The notes under the pieces are model-generated. The model was not told where the DNA came from, ran no database searches, and saw nothing but the letters and a program-made list of their open reading frames with translations. From an uncultured Lachnospiraceae bacterium (lineage in GTDB: Bacteria; Bacillota; Clostridia; Lachnospirales; Lachnospiraceae), in the NCBI GenBank assembly GCA_946549035.1, contig CAMNQH010000030.1:1-40877 (forward strand): a stretch of DNA of 40,877 bases. The letters are read 5' to 3'. Both the position numbers and the translations under genes were made by a program. Shown piece by piece: positions 1-8,439 of the stretch; positions within the stretch are counted from its first letter, which is position 1, and each line of letters begins with the position of its first letter.

Positions 1-512
1 ATACGGCGGACGCCATAAGCTCCTGGCAATCCAGAGAACGACGTTTGGAAATCTTAAAAGACCCCCATACAGGAGCCTTTGGAGTGATGGCCTGCGTCAT
101 CTATTTTATTACATACTACGGATTCCTGTCCGAGCTTTCCACAGAACGAATCCCCCTGCTGTCCTTCGGATTCTTTTTATCCCGGGCTCTCAGCGGTTAT
201 GCAATCGCATCATTCCCCTGTGCCAAAGACAGCGGACTTGCAGCCGCCTTTTCCCAAGGAGCAGACAAAACACGTACCAGACTGCTGCTATTACTCCAAA
301 TAATAGCCTGTATAACGCTCATGCTTCTAAAATCCCCCGTCGCCGGAGCCGCCGCCATAAGCGCGTCCCTCCTGTGCCTTTTCACATACTACCATATGGC
401 AAAAAAGAACTTCGGCGGCATCACCGGAGATTTAGCAGGATGGTTTCTCCAACTATGCGAACTAAGCATCCTAATCAGCATAGTGGCAGTCCAAACCGCA
501 GAAAAATTTTAA
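1..512 (+). CDS. cobS: Adenosylcobinamide-GDP ribazoletransferase, C-terminal part (5' end outside window)
   Basis: Cobalamin synthase joins adenosylcobinamide-GDP to alpha-ribazole (or its phosphate) in the last part of B12 synthesis, in the cytoplasmic membrane. The reading frame is open from base 3 and already reads through RERRLEILKDPHTGAFGV, which matches the conserved cytoplasmic loop of CobS, so the gene enters from the left edge; the TTG at 45 is an internal codon and not a start. About 170 residues are visible, with several hydrophobic segments (for example around VIYFITYYGFL and LLLLLQIIACITLML). The stop is followed 18 bases later by the CobU start, with AAAAGGAGA between them. CobS next to CobU and CbiB is the usual nucleotide-loop grouping. 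Confident in family; length cannot be judged. Confidence 0.88.
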   Translation, partial: TADAISSWQSRERRLEILKDPHTGAFGVMACVIYFITYYGFLSELSTERIPLLSFGFFLSRALSGYAIASFPCAKDSGLAAAFSQGADKTRTRLLLLLQIIACITLMLLKSPVAGAAAISASLLCLFTYYHMAKKNFGGITGDLAGWFLQLCELSILISIVAVQTAEKF

Positions 513-530
513 AAGGAGATTTCAACAACC

Positions 531-917
531 ATGATCCTAATCACCGGCGGCGCCCACCAGGGAAAACTGGAATTTGCCAAAACCTTAATAGAAAAAAGCC
601 CCAAAGAAACCATAATTCTGGATGGAGAACACTTAACCGGGGAAGACGCCTCCAAAGCAGCCGTTATCCGTCGGTTTCATCTTTACATCCGTTCTCTGCT
701 GGCACAAGAACGCCCGGTTAAGGAGGCAGTCCAGGATTTGATTGCTAAAAATCCCAATATCATTCTTACGGTGACGGAATTGGGCTGCGGGATTGTGCCC
801 ATGGACGCCTTTGACAGGCAGTACCGGGAGACCGTGGGCCGTATTTGCTGTATGCTGGCAACGGAGGCCAAGGATGTATACCGGGTAACCTGCGGCATTG
901 GCGTAAAAATCAAGTAA
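531..917 (+). CDS. cobU: Short CobU-like adenosylcobinamide kinase / guanylyltransferase
   Basis: CobU phosphorylates adenosylcobinamide and then transfers GMP from GTP to make adenosylcobinamide-GDP, the substrate of CobS encoded just upstream. The N-terminus MILITGGAHQGK fits the CobU P-loop, and the C-terminus (VTELGCGIVPMDAFDRQYRE through CGIGVKIK) matches the conserved end of the family. The protein has only 128 residues, against about 180 for the Salmonella enzyme. The missing part is the middle, where the classical enzyme carries the guanylylated histidine. The P-loop also lacks the usual Ser/Thr after Lys (GKL). A ribosome binding site AAAAGGAGA lies upstream of the ATG. It may be a genuine short form or keep only one activity; the family call is firm, the bifunctional activity is not. 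Confidence 0.75.
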   Translation: MILITGGAHQGKLEFAKTLIEKSPKETIILDGEHLTGEDASKAAVIRRFHLYIRSLLAQERPVKEAVQDLIAKNPNIILTVTELGCGIVPMDAFDRQYRETVGRICCMLATEAKDVYRVTCGIGVKIK

Positions 918-928
918 GGGGAACTGTC

Positions 929-1909
929 ATGTATGTCATGGAAACGACAATAGCCCTGGTATTGGGCTTTTTACTGGATTTGATTTTGGGAGATCCCAGA
1001 GGGTGGTATCATCCCATCGTATCCATTGGAAGATTGATTAGCAAGACGGAGGAGTGTCTTCGCAAGAGATTTCCGAAAACGAAAAAAGGGGAGCTGTGGG
1101 GAGGCGTTTGCCTTGTGGCGATGGTAACAACGCTTTCCACAGCCGTACCCCTGGCCATTTCTCTGGTAAGCTTTCGCCTGCATCCGGCGCTTGGAATTTT
1201 GGCAGAGACGGTGATGTGCTATTATATTCTCGCAACCAAGTCTTTGAAAACCGAAAGCATGAAGGTGGCCGACGCCTTAAAGCAGCAAGGGCTGGAGGCC
1301 GGAAGGGAAGCGGTGTCTATGATTGTAGGAAGAGACACCGGGGGACTGGATGAGGCCGGAGTGGTACGGGCGGCGGTGGAGACCGTGGCGGAAAATGCCT
1401 CCGACGGAGTAATTGCTCCCATGATTTATCTTGCCATTGGCGGGCCGGCTCTGGGATTCTTCTATAAATCTGTCAATACCATGGATTCTATGGTGGGCTA
1501 CCGGAATGAGAAATACAGGTATTTCGGACGGGCGGCAGCTAAAGTAGATGATGTGGTGAATTATCTTCCTGCCCGGCTTAGCGCTTTATTTATGATAGGA
1601 GGAGCCTGGCTGGGAGGATTTCTGGGAACAGGGGCTTTTCGTATTTACAGGAGAGACAAACGAAAGCACGACAGTCCCAATTCTGCGCAGACAGAGGCGG
1701 TAATGGCCGGGGCTTTGGGAGTAAAACTGGCGGGGGACGCCTGGTATTTTGGAAAAAAGCATGAAAAGCCTGTGATCGGGGATGATTTGCGTCCCATACA
1801 GGTGGAGGATATCCAAAGGGCGAACCGCCTTCTTTACCGAACCGCCTGGATTGGTCTGCTTGTATGTCTGCTGATCAAGGGAAGCCTGCTGTGGGCAATC
1901 TTAAAATAA
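929..1909 (+). CDS. cbiB: Adenosylcobinamide-phosphate synthase CbiB
   Basis: CbiB (CobD in aerobic nomenclature) attaches (R)-1-amino-2-propanol phosphate to adenosylcobyric acid at the membrane. The 326-residue product starts MYVMETTIALVLGFLLD, continues with the conserved LGDPRGWYHPIVSIGRLI segment, and carries the diagnostic segments GRDTGGLDEAGVVRAAVETV, ENASDGVIAPM and FYKSVNTMDSMVGYRN. Multiple hydrophobic stretches fit an integral membrane protein. The ATG at 929 is chosen because AAGGGGAACTG precedes it and the conserved domain begins there; a longer frame from 845 lies inside cobU. It starts 11 bases after cobU and is followed by the decarboxylase gene that makes its aminopropanol-phosphate substrate. 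Confidence 0.93.
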   Translation: MYVMETTIALVLGFLLDLILGDPRGWYHPIVSIGRLISKTEECLRKRFPKTKKGELWGGVCLVAMVTTLSTAVPLAISLVSFRLHPALGILAETVMCYYILATKSLKTESMKVADALKQQGLEAGREAVSMIVGRDTGGLDEAGVVRAAVETVAENASDGVIAPMIYLAIGGPALGFFYKSVNTMDSMVGYRNEKYRYFGRAAAKVDDVVNYLPARLSALFMIGGAWLGGFLGTGAFRIYRRDKRKHDSPNSAQTEAVMAGALGVKLAGDAWYFGKKHEKPVIGDDLRPIQVEDIQRANRLLYRTAWIGLLVCLLIKGSLLWAILK

Positions 1910-1996
1910 GCGGCAAAAGCCAGAGCAAAAAAGGGGAGCTGTTTGGGGGAAGACCAAAAGAGGTTTCTGAAATACACGATAGAAAGCAGGGGAATA

Positions 1997-3034
1997 ATGC
2001 ATCAGCATGGCGGAGATATTTACAGTCATAAGAATGTGCTGGATTTTTCAGCAAATATAAATTTCAGAGGAATGCCAGAATCTGTAAAGGAGGCTGCCCG
2101 GGCAGGGGTAGAGGATTGCATGAACTATCCGGATACGGCCTGCCAAACATTGCGGGAAGAGATTGCAAAGAGGGAGCAGGTAGAGGCAGATTGGGTGATT
2201 TGTGGAAACGGGGCGGCAGATTTGATTTTTTCCCTGGTATTGGCAGAAAAGCCCAGGGAGGCATTGGTAGCGGTTCCTGCATTTTTTGAGTACCAACAGG
2301 CGCTGCATACGGTGGGATGTGATATAAAGTTTCATTATCTGCAGGAATCCAACGGCTTTTTGCTGCAAACAGATATTTTAGACGCGATTGGCCCTGAAAC
2401 GGATTTGGTGTTTTTATGCAATCCCAATAATCCCACGGGAATCAGTATTTTGCCGGGACTTTTGGAGGAACTGTTAAAACGGTGCGAGGAATGTAAAACC
2501 CTTTTGGCGGTAGACGAGTGTTTTTTGGACTTTTTGGAAAAAGGAGAATCCCTTTCCATGAAAAAATATCTGGTGAAAAGCAAACGCCTCTTTATCTTAA
2601 AAGCTTTTACCAAAATGTACGCTATGGCAGGGCTTCGTCTGGGGTATGGGCTCTCCGGCAATAAGGATCTTTTGGAAAAAATACGAACTATGCGCCAGCC
2701 CTGGGGGGTATCGATCCCTGCTCAAAGGGCTGGAATCGCCGCAGCCAGGGAGATAGAGTTTGCCATAGCCAGCCGCAGGATGGTACAAGAGGAACGAGAC
2801 TATTTACGTCAGAAAATGGAGGAGATGGGATATGGGATTTTTGGAGGAGAGGCCAATTACCTATTTTTCCAAGGGCCTGTAACGCTGTATGACCATTGTC
2901 TGAAAGCAGGGATTTTGATTCGGGATTGTGGAAATTATGAGGGATTAAGGCCTGGCTGGTACCGCATTGCGGTAAAGAGCCGGGAGGAAAATCAGAAACT
3001 GCTTGCGGTATTGCAGCAGGCGTCCGCGAGATAA
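1997..3034 (+). CDS. cobD: PLP-dependent L-threonine-O-3-phosphate decarboxylase (CobD-type)
   Basis: This enzyme decarboxylates L-threonine phosphate to (R)-1-amino-2-propanol phosphate, used by CbiB encoded upstream. The 345-residue protein is a fold-type I aminotransferase-like enzyme resembling histidinol-phosphate aminotransferase; the context decides the call. Visible motifs are the N-terminal HGGDIYSH, the LDFSANIN segment, CNPNNPTG near residue 141, AVDECFLDF, and the PLP-lysine region KAFTKMYAMAGLRLGYG with Lys206 as likely Schiff-base residue. The ATG at 1997 is preferred because HGGD-type N-termini are usual in this family and AGGGGA lies just upstream. A TTG at 1943 with AAGGGGAG before it would add 18 residues and cannot be excluded. 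Confidence 0.85.
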   Translation: MHQHGGDIYSHKNVLDFSANINFRGMPESVKEAARAGVEDCMNYPDTACQTLREEIAKREQVEADWVICGNGAADLIFSLVLAEKPREALVAVPAFFEYQQALHTVGCDIKFHYLQESNGFLLQTDILDAIGPETDLVFLCNPNNPTGISILPGLLEELLKRCEECKTLLAVDECFLDFLEKGESLSMKKYLVKSKRLFILKAFTKMYAMAGLRLGYGLSGNKDLLEKIRTMRQPWGVSIPAQRAGIAAAREIEFAIASRRMVQEERDYLRQKMEEMGYGIFGGEANYLFFQGPVTLYDHCLKAGILIRDCGNYEGLRPGWYRIAVKSREENQKLLAVLQQASAR

Positions 3035-3061
3035 TTTCAATACACCAGGAGGAGGGAAATC

Positions 3062-4576
3062 ATGGCGAAAGCGATTATGATACAAGGAACCATGTCCAAT
3101 GCGGGAAAGAGCCTGCTGGCAGCCGGGCTGTGCCGGATTTTGAAGCAGGACGGGTATAAGGCGGCTCCTTTTAAATCACAAAATATGGCTTTGAATTCAT
3201 TTATTACCAGAGAGGGGCTGGAAATGGGCCGCGCTCAGGTCATGCAGGCGGAGGCTGCGGGAATCGAGCCGTCGGTGCTGATGAATCCTATTTTGCTCAA
3301 ACCTACCAACGATATGGGCTCTCAGGTGATTGTCAATGGGGAGGTTGTGGGAACGATGGCCGCCCGGGACTATTTTTCCTATAAAAAGAAATTAATTCCG
3401 GAAGTGATGCGGGCATATGAGACATTGGCGGCGGAATATGATATGATAGTCCTGGAGGGGGCAGGTTCCCCGGCGGAGATAAACTTGAAGCAGGAAGATA
3501 TTGTAAATATGGGCATGGCCAAAATGGCAAAGGCCCCGGTACTTCTTGTGGGGGACATTGACAGGGGGGGCGTATTCGCCCAGCTGGCCGGTACCTTGAT
3601 GCTGCTGGAGGAGGATGAGCGGCAGATGGTGAAAGGCCTGATTGTCAATAAGTTCCGGGGAGATCAGACCATATTAGATCCGGGGATTGCACGTCTTGAG
3701 GAGCTGTGTGGTGTTCCCGTGACGGGGGTGGTGCCCTATATGCATGTGGATTTGGAGGATGAAGACAGCCTGACGGAACGGTTTGAGAAAAAAACAGAAG
3801 TATCCCTGGTGGATATAGCCGTTATCCGGCTTCCCAGAATCTCCAATTTTACAGATTTTCATGTGTTTGAGCAGTTCCCCGGGGTATCTTTGCGGTATGT
3901 GAAAAAAACCTCCGAATTGATGGAGCCGGACATGATTATCCTTCCCGGAACCAAAAACACCATGCAGGATTTGGCCTGGCTGCGTCAGTCGGGACTGGAA
4001 GCGGCTATTTTGAAAGCAAAGGAAAACGGCGCGGTTATTTTTGGCATATGCGGGGGCTACCAGATGCTGGGGGAAACTCTTGCCGATCCCAAGGGAGTGG
4101 AAGAAGGGGGCAGTATGCGGGGTATGGGCCTGCTTCCCATAGATACTGTATTTGCCGGAGAGAAGACCCGTACCAGAGTGGAAGGAACCTTAAATAAGCT
4201 GGAAGGGACATTGGCGGAGGTATCCTACGCGCCTCTTTATGGATACGAGATTCATATGGGCAGGGATATGCTAAAAGAGGGCTGGATGCAGGCGGTGACT
4301 ATGTTAAAGGATCAAGAAGAGGGGGGAATTTCAAAATGCGACGGCGCTCAGGTACAGAATGTGTATGGCACCTATGTCCATGGAATTTTTGACAGCTCGG
4401 AAGTTTCCCGGGGCGTCGTACAGGCTTTGGCAAAAGCAAAAGGAGTTACACTGAAGGATTTAGAAACCATGGATTATCAAAGCTATAAGGAGCGCCAGTA
4501 CGATTTGCTGGCGGATACATTGCGGAAGCATTTGGATATGAAACAAATATATCAGATTATGGAGGAAGGCATATGA
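3062..4576 (+). CDS. cbiP: Cobyric acid synthase CbiP (CobQ)
   Basis: CbiP performs the four glutamine- and ATP-dependent amidations at positions b, d, e and g that convert adenosylcobyrinic acid a,c-diamide to adenosylcobyric acid. The 504-residue length is normal. The N-terminal ATPase domain has the P-loop-like GTMSNAGKS at residues 9-17, the segment [11 protein letters not shown] and [13 protein letters not shown]. The C-terminal class I glutaminase-like domain has the nucleophile in [11 protein letters not shown] (Cys330) and a C-terminal histidine in [20 protein letters not shown] precedes the ATG. The stop overlaps the start of the adenosyltransferase gene by four bases (ATGA), indicating translational coupling with the enzyme acting one step earlier. 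Confidence 0.96.
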   Translation: MAKAIMIQGTMSNAGKSLLAAGLCRILKQDGYKAAPFKSQNMALNSFITREGLEMGRAQVMQAEAAGIEPSVLMNPILLKPTNDMGSQVIVNGEVVGTMAARDYFSYKKKLIPEVMRAYETLAAEYDMIVLEGAGSPAEINLKQEDIVNMGMAKMAKAPVLLVGDIDRGGVFAQLAGTLMLLEEDERQMVKGLIVNKFRGDQTILDPGIARLEELCGVPVTGVVPYMHVDLEDEDSLTERFEKKTEVSLVDIAVIRLPRISNFTDFHVFEQFPGVSLRYVKKTSELMEPDMIILPGTKNTMQDLAWLRQSGLEAAILKAKENGAVIFGICGGYQMLGETLADPKGVEEGGSMRGMGLLPIDTVFAGEKTRTRVEGTLNKLEGTLAEVSYAPLYGYEIHMGRDMLKEGWMQAVTMLKDQEEGGISKCDGAQVQNVYGTYVHGIFDSSEVSRGVVQALAKAKGVTLKDLETMDYQSYKERQYDLLADTLRKHLDMKQIYQIMEEGI

Positions 4577-5097
4577 AGGGATTAATTCACATTTATGAAG
4601 GGGACGGAAAAGGGAAAACCAGCGCGGGGGTAGGATTAAGCGTACGATGCGCGGGAAGCGGCCAAAAGGTACTGTACACGCAGTTTTTGAAAAGCGACAG
4701 CTCCAGTGAATTGAAGGTGTTGGAGCAGATTCCAGGGATTACCGTAGAACGCTGCCAGAAAAATTTTGGTTTCACATTTCAGATGACGCCGGAGGTAAAG
4801 GAACAGGCTAAAGCCTATTATACAGAGCATTTTCGAAAAATTACAAAGCTTGCCGCCGAAGGAGGATACCGCCTTTTGGTAATGGATGAAATGATTGCCA
4901 CCTACAATTTAAATATGGTCTGTCAGGAGGAAGTGCTGGAGTTCTTAAAAAATAAGCCTGAGGAATTAGAAGTGGTTATGACCGGACGGGAGCCTGCAAA
5001 GGAGCTGGTGGAGCTGGCGGATTATGTATCCCGGATTGTAAAAATAAAGCATCCTTTTGACCAGGGAGTGCCGGCGCGTGTGGGAATCGAGATGTAA
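4573..5097 (+). CDS. cobO: Cob(I)yrinic acid a,c-diamide adenosyltransferase (CobO/BtuR family)
   Basis: This enzyme transfers the 5'-deoxyadenosyl group of ATP to cob(I)alamin-type corrinoids. The 174-residue product begins [21 protein letters not shown], containing the family's nucleotide-binding loop GDGKGKT (residues 10-16), and includes [14 protein letters not shown], matching the family's conserved DE[IM] region, and [17 protein letters not shown], which matches the usual TGR segment near the C-terminus. The final [16 protein letters not shown] is also typical of clostridial members. The ATG overlaps the cbiP stop, and the RBS GGAGGAAGGC lies inside cbiP. The family is clear. Whether the preferred substrate is the a,c-diamide or salvaged cobalamin cannot be read from sequence. 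Confidence 0.93.
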   Translation: MKGLIHIYEGDGKGKTSAGVGLSVRCAGSGQKVLYTQFLKSDSSSELKVLEQIPGITVERCQKNFGFTFQMTPEVKEQAKAYYTEHFRKITKLAAEGGYRLLVMDEMIATYNLNMVCQEEVLEFLKNKPEELEVVMTGREPAKELVELADYVSRIVKIKHPFDQGVPARVGIEM

Positions 5098-5127
5098 CCA
5101 GGGTTGTAAGAAGAAAGGGAACAGGAC

Positions 5128-5775
5128 ATGAAAGTAGAATTGGAAAAAGTCCTCCCCATGGACATAGAGGCAAGAAGCTTTGCCATAATTACGGAAGAGT
5201 TAAAGGGAAGGGAAGTTTTGGAGGAATATGCTCCCATTGTTAAGCGGGTGATCCACACAACGGCGGATTTTGATTATGCAGATAGTCTGGTTTTCTCCCA
5301 AGGGGTGGTGGCAAAAGCTTTGGAGGCCATCCGAAAGGGCGCGGACATTGTGACGGACACCCAGATGGCGAAGGCGGGCATTAATAAGAAGGTGCTGGCA
5401 AAATTTGGGGGACAGGTGCATAATTTCATGGCGGATGAGGATGTGGCTGCCGCCGCCCGCGCAAAGGGTTCTACCCGGGCGGCGGCCTGTATGGATCAGG
5501 CAATGAAGCTGGAAAAGCCTTTGATTTTTGCCATTGGTAATGCTCCTACGGCATTGGTAAGACTATATGAATTGATGCAGGAAGGGCGGATAAAGCCGGA
5601 ACTGATTATCGGAGTTCCCGTAGGTTTTGTAAATGTAGTCCAGTCCAAAGAGCTGATTCTTAGCACAGACGCGCCGTATATCATCGCCAGAGGAAGGAAA
5701 GGCGGCAGTAATGTGGCTGCGGCTATTTGCAACGCATTGTTGTATCTTTTGGATGAAACCAGAACGGGAAGATAG
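5128..5775 (+). CDS. cbiC: Cobalt-precorrin-8 methylmutase CbiC
   Basis: CbiC moves the C-11 methyl group of cobalt-precorrin-8 to C-12, giving cobyrinic acid. The 215-residue length is typical. The N-terminal IEARSFAII segment and VKRVIHTTADFDYADSL, with His43 in the position of the catalytic histidine of the family, are present. The central TDTQMAKAGINK and C-terminal IIGVPVGFVNVVQSKELI with APYIIARGRKGGSNVAAAI are strong family signatures. AAAGGGA lies 8 bases upstream of the ATG. It is the only corrin-ring-building enzyme visible here apart from precorrin-2 formation; the remaining cbi genes must lie to the left of the window or elsewhere. Confidence 0.95.
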   Translation: MKVELEKVLPMDIEARSFAIITEELKGREVLEEYAPIVKRVIHTTADFDYADSLVFSQGVVAKALEAIRKGADIVTDTQMAKAGINKKVLAKFGGQVHNFMADEDVAAAARAKGSTRAAACMDQAMKLEKPLIFAIGNAPTALVRLYELMQEGRIKPELIIGVPVGFVNVVQSKELILSTDAPYIIARGRKGGSNVAAAICNALLYLLDETRTGR

Positions 5776-5811
5776 GCTGCTTTAGGCGGCGAAGATAGAC
5801 GGGATACAGAT

Positions 5812-7047
5812 ATGAGAATAGAAATGATAGGAATTGACCATACCAGGGCGCCCTTGGATGTAAGGCAGATTTTTTCTTTTACAAAGAAAGCTATGAGTGA
5901 AGCCTTAGGATGGTTGAATGAGCAGGAATATTTGTCCGGGGCAGTGCTATTGTCAACCTGCAACCGCATGGAGCTGTGGCTGAGCCGGAGCGATACAGGC
6001 CCCGGGGATGCCTATGAGCTGCTGTGTCAGTGCAGAAAGCTGAAAAGTGAAGAATACCGCCCGTATTTCTGCTGTTGGGAAGGGGCGGATGCAGTGCGTC
6101 ATCTCTTTCGCTTAGCCGGAGGATTGGAATCTAAGATTGTGGGGGAGGATCAGGTGCTGGCCCAGGTAAAGGAGGCGGCGGCTTTTTCCAGAGAGCATGG
6201 GTGTATGGACCAGGCTTTGGAGGTGCTGTTTCGAATGGCGGTGACTGGGGGGAAGAAGATTAAGACCCAGGCCCCCATACGAAGGGCAGATTATTCTGCG
6301 GCCCATCAGGCTTTGGAGGTATTAAAATTCCAGGGGGTTTGTATGGAAAAACGGCGCTGTCTTGTCATTGGAAACGGAGAGATGGGACAGCTTGCCGCCC
6401 GGGCGCTTATGGAAGAGGGCGCGGAAGTGACTATGACGCTGCGCCAATACCATAGCGGCGGAGGAAAGGTCCTTCCAGGCTGCCGCTGCATTAATTACAA
6501 AGACCGTTATGGATGCTTTCATGAATGCAGCCTGGTGGTATCCGCTACGGCAAGTCCTAATTTTACCGTTTCCAGAGAGGCGGTAGAGGCGTTGGGGGAG
6601 CTGAAAGGAGAGCGGATTCTTATTGATCTGGCAGTGCCCAGAGATATTGAACCATCAGTGGGAGAGCTTCCGGGAGTGCGCCTTTATGATATTGATTCCT
6701 TTCACTTGGAATCTCAGCCGGAAACCATGCGTCGGCAAATCCAGGCGGCGGAACGGATTGCAGAAGAGATGGAGGGGGAATTTTTAAGCTGGGCGGCCTG
6801 TCGGGATCTGATTCCTAAGGTGCAGCGCATCAGTCATCTTGCAGCCAGAGACGCCGTGTGGCGTACCGGAAAGGCAGTGAAGGAACTGGGATTGTCCAAA
6901 ACGGAGCAGGCAAATTTAGAACAGACCATGGAGAACGCCACCACAAAGGTGATCGGAAAGCTGATGTTTGAACTGCGGGATTCTCTGAATACAGATACAT
7001 TCCGGGAATGCCTGGAGGTGCTGGAGCAGGTGTATCCTGTGCCTTGA
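5812..7047 (+). CDS. hemA: Glutamyl-tRNA reductase
   Basis: HemA reduces glutamyl-tRNA(Glu) with NADPH to glutamate-1-semialdehyde, the first committed step of the C5 tetrapyrrole route. The 411-residue protein carries VLLSTCNRMELW with Cys50 as the catalytic nucleophile, GLESKIVGEDQVLAQVKEA, and the NADPH-binding VIGNGEMGQLAARAL region near residues 182-197. The C-terminal helical dimerisation domain (from about residue 320) is complete. The SD is weak: nothing better than ACGGGATACAGAT precedes the ATG, 36 bases after cbiC. Placement inside a B12 operon suggests that aminolevulinate supply is coordinated with corrin synthesis. The partner enzyme HemL is the last gene of the operon. Confidence 0.95.
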   Translation: MRIEMIGIDHTRAPLDVRQIFSFTKKAMSEALGWLNEQEYLSGAVLLSTCNRMELWLSRSDTGPGDAYELLCQCRKLKSEEYRPYFCCWEGADAVRHLFRLAGGLESKIVGEDQVLAQVKEAAAFSREHGCMDQALEVLFRMAVTGGKKIKTQAPIRRADYSAAHQALEVLKFQGVCMEKRRCLVIGNGEMGQLAARALMEEGAEVTMTLRQYHSGGGKVLPGCRCINYKDRYGCFHECSLVVSATASPNFTVSREAVEALGELKGERILIDLAVPRDIEPSVGELPGVRLYDIDSFHLESQPETMRRQIQAAERIAEEMEGEFLSWAACRDLIPKVQRISHLAARDAVWRTGKAVKELGLSKTEQANLEQTMENATTKVIGKLMFELRDSLNTDTFRECLEVLEQVYPVP

Positions 7048-7048
7048 C

Positions 7049-7558
7049 ATGGATATAGAGAAGCAGAAAGGCGAGAAAAGGATGGGAGAGGAACCGGGAT
7101 ATTTTCCGATTTTTATTAATTTGAAGGGAAAAACATGCATCTTGTATGGCGGCGGTGAAATTGCGGCCAGACGGGCGGCGGGACTTTTGCGCTTCGGCGC
7201 CCGGGTTGTTGTGATTGCGCCCAAAACAGGGGATGGGATTGGAAAGCTTAAGGAACAGTATCCCAAAAGCCTTCAGGTGAAAGAGGCATGGTATCAGAAG
7301 GGGATTCCCCAAGGGGATTTTGTGTTTTCCTGCACAGATGATAAATGGGCGGACCTGGAAATCTATCAGGAATGCAAAATGCGGAAGATTCCCGTGAATA
7401 TTGCGTCGGATCAGTCTTTGTGTGATTTTCTGTTTCCTGCTTTAGCGGAGGGGGACGGCCTGGTGGTGGGCGTTTCCTCTGGGGGCAGGAATCATAGAAA
7501 AGTCAGACAGTTTACACGAAAACTGCGGGAATGGATGGGAGGAGAGCAATGGAAGTAA
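7049..7558 (+). CDS. Precorrin-2 dehydrogenase / sirohydrochlorin synthase (SirC/Met8 N-terminal type)
   Basis: This NAD-dependent enzyme oxidises precorrin-2 to sirohydrochlorin, the branch compound for siroheme and anaerobic cobalamin. The product of up to 169 residues corresponds to the N-terminal domain of CysG alone, without a methyltransferase domain. Visible are FPIFINLKGKTCILYGGGEI with a Rossmann GGGEIAARRAAG, the segment VFSCTDDKWADLEI, and PVNIASDQSLCDFLFPALAEGD, where the conserved Asp/Cys region of the family lies. Two starts are possible: ATG 7049, one base after the hemA stop, with no clear SD, and ATG 7082 (MGEEPGYFPIF) with AAAGGCGAG upstream. The second fits the domain boundary slightly better. 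The end overlaps hemC by 10 bases. Confidence 0.88.
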   Translation: MDIEKQKGEKRMGEEPGYFPIFINLKGKTCILYGGGEIAARRAAGLLRFGARVVVIAPKTGDGIGKLKEQYPKSLQVKEAWYQKGIPQGDFVFSCTDDKWADLEIYQECKMRKIPVNIASDQSLCDFLFPALAEGDGLVVGVSSGGRNHRKVRQFTRKLREWMGGEQWK

Positions 7559-8436
7559 TCAGGCTTGGCACCAGAGAAAGTAAACTTGCTATGGTGCAGA
7601 CGAAGCAGGTACAGGCATATTTGGAAGAAAACTTTCCCAAGATACCGGTGAACATTGTGGCCATGAAGACCACAGGGGACCGGATTTTGGACCGTACCCT
7701 GGAACAAATCGGCGGCAAGGGGCTGTTTGTAAAGGAATTGGATTTGGCCTTGCGGGAAAACAGAAGCGATTTGTCTGTTCACAGCTTAAAAGACGTGCCC
7801 ATGGAGGTTCCCCAGGATCTTCCGTTGATTGGATGTTCCAAAAGGGAGGATCCAAGAGACGTGCTGGTGCTTCCCAAGGGGGTAAAAAAGCCGGACTACA
7901 CCAAGCCGCTGGGCTGCTCCAGCCGCCGCAGGATTCTGCAGCTTGCCCGTATGTTTCCCAATATCAATGTCAAAAGTATCCGGGGCAATGTTTTGACACG
8001 TCTGGAAAAACTGGACCGGGGGGAGTACGGCGGCCTGGTATTGGCGGCGGCCGGATTAAAACGACTGGGGCTTGGGGATCGTATTACCCGGTATTTTACA
8101 GTGGAAGAAATAATTCCGGCTGCCGGACAGGGAATTTTGGCTCTCCAGGGGAGAAAGGGAGAGGATTATTCCTGTCTGAACGGGTTTTGTGACAAGGAGA
8201 GCTTTTATGCGGCCCGCTGTGAACGGGCGTTTGTGCGCGCCCTAGGAGGGGGATGTACGGCTCCTATTGCGGCTCATGCACAGATTCAGGGAACGCAGAT
8301 TACCCTTATGGGATTTTATTATGATGAGGAATTGAAAAAGCAGATCACGGGAACCATTCAGGGTCATGCGGTGGATGGAGCGCGTATAGGAGCGGCGCTT
8401 GCAGCCAGGCTGAAGGAAAGTGTAAAAGAGGTATAA
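7549..8436 (+). CDS. hemC: Hydroxymethylbilane synthase (porphobilinogen deaminase)
   Basis: HemC polymerises four porphobilinogens into hydroxymethylbilane. The 295-residue product has the full family signature: IRLGTRESKLAMVQTKQV at the N-terminus, the loop GGKGLFVKELDLAL, SVHSLKDVP with the catalytic aspartate after the lysine, RRRILQL and KSIRGNVLTRL for substrate carboxylates, and Cys236 in ALGGGCTAPIAAHA, which binds the dipyrromethane cofactor. The ATG at 7549 is chosen because GGGAGGAGAGCA sits directly upstream; an in-frame ATG at 7531 lacks such a site. It overlaps the preceding gene and stops three bases before cobA-hemD, so the three genes are translationally packed. Confidence 0.96.
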   Translation: MEVIRLGTRESKLAMVQTKQVQAYLEENFPKIPVNIVAMKTTGDRILDRTLEQIGGKGLFVKELDLALRENRSDLSVHSLKDVPMEVPQDLPLIGCSKREDPRDVLVLPKGVKKPDYTKPLGCSSRRRILQLARMFPNINVKSIRGNVLTRLEKLDRGEYGGLVLAAAGLKRLGLGDRITRYFTVEEIIPAAGQGILALQGRKGEDYSCLNGFCDKESFYAARCERAFVRALGGGCTAPIAAHAQIQGTQITLMGFYYDEELKKQITGTIQGHAVDGARIGAALAARLKESVKEV

Positions 8437-8439
8437 GGT

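Noticed and set aside
1..60. Cobalamin riboswitch at the left edge
   Set aside because: The window opens inside the cobS coding frame, so any leader lies outside.
845..928. Longer start for CbiB at 845
   Set aside because: This stretch overlaps the conserved CobU C-terminus in another frame, and the SD and family N-terminus point to 929.
7833..8192. Overlapping + strand frame within hemC
   Set aside because: Entirely inside a clearly conserved gene in another frame, with no independent start signal.
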